Part shown: positions 63,949-64,000 of the stretch, piece by piece | How positions within the stretch are numbered: position 1 is the stretch's first letter | How the letters are laid out: each line of letters begins with the position of its first letter | Assembly (NCBI GenBank): GCA_963750535.1 | Contig: CAVVRF010000025.1 | Span: forward strand, 1 to 64,000 | Length of the DNA: 64,000 nucleotides | Source: JAKFWF01 sp963750535 | GTDB lineage: Bacteria; Pseudomonadota; Alphaproteobacteria; Rhizobiales; Hyphomicrobiaceae | Reading direction: 5' to 3' | Notes under the pieces: model-generated | Told to the model about the DNA's origin: nothing | Seen by the model: the letters and a program-made list of their open reading frames with translations, nothing else | Databases searched by the model: none | Made by a program: the position numbers and the translations under genes

Positions 63949-64000
63949 CTACATGCGCACGCGCAGGCTCTTCGGGTCATAGACCGGCGACAGGCTCGCT
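63949..64000 (-). CDS. C-terminal end of a gene continuing past the window
   Basis: The minus strand encodes ASLSPVYDPKSLRVRM and a TAG stop at 63949. A terminal SPVYDP-x-x-x-R-x-R resembles the end of FAD-dependent oxidoreductases with a GcvT-like C-terminal barrel (sarcosine/dimethylglycine dehydrogenase type). Only 16 residues are visible, so the call is tentative. Confidence 0.4.
   Translation of the reverse strand, partial: ASLSPVYDPKSLRVRM

Overview
The window is a high-GC alphaproteobacterial chromosome segment, probably from a soil or plant-associated relative of Hyphomicrobiales or Rhodospirillales. The evidence is the gene content: mreBCD-mrdA-rodA, a leuA gene behind a leucine-rich leader peptide, a divergent Lrp-type regulator/ACC deaminase pair, an Irr-like Fur protein and Liv-type ABC transporters. 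Assignment below class level is inference.

Layout. 1-6.2 kb is a decayed, mobile-element-rich stretch: an IS3-family transposase scrap fused to a scrap of an SF2 helicase, a broken membrane-TPR gene, and an IS91-like element with a tyrosine recombinase. A tRNA-Lys(CTT) gene follows. 6.4-12.1 kb (minus) is the elongasome operon mreB-mreC-mreD-mrdA-rodA. 12.2-17.9 kb holds leuA with its leader, acdS with its divergent regulator, a PhzF-like protein and a secreted SUMF1-fold protein. 17.9-19.2 kb is gene-free and packed with palindromic repeats. 19.2-23.7 kb holds rimO, a 2-hydroxyacid dehydrogenase, mutM and ubiE. 23.9-32.7 kb (plus) is a purine uptake and catabolism cluster: xdhA, xdhB, a BMP-type ABC transporter and guanine deaminase.

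32.7-40.2 kb (minus) is a cell-envelope cluster: two MltB-type lytic transglycosylases, a DUF459 SGNH protein, a large unrecognised membrane/coiled-coil protein and a small hypothetical. galE and galU lie divergently at 40.4-42.5 kb. 42.5-57.3 kb is one divergent locus. The minus arm encodes a 2-oxoacid dehydrogenase E1 alpha and beta, an enoyl-CoA hydratase, an E2-like protein without its catalytic motif, an acyl-CoA dehydrogenase and an acyl-CoA ligase. The plus arm encodes a TetR regulator with an apparent hotdog domain, a Liv-type importer, an SDR and an MmgE/PrpD protein. A palindrome between the arms is a likely operator. I read this as an uptake-and-CoA-degradation system for an unidentified organic acid, and it is the best candidate for new biology here. 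57.3-64 kb carries kdsD, a repeat-bearing DUF533 protein, a second hydroxyacid dehydrogenase, an SH3 protein, an Irr-like regulator, a GSA-aminotransferase-like enzyme and the tail of a further gene.

Many otherwise well-conserved genes (mreC, acdS, xdhA, galE, galU, livF, the acyl-CoA ligase and others) carry isolated frameshifts, nearly all explained by one extra base. This looks like insertion errors in the assembly rather than gene death, and frameshifted genes are reported as single genes with the break marked.
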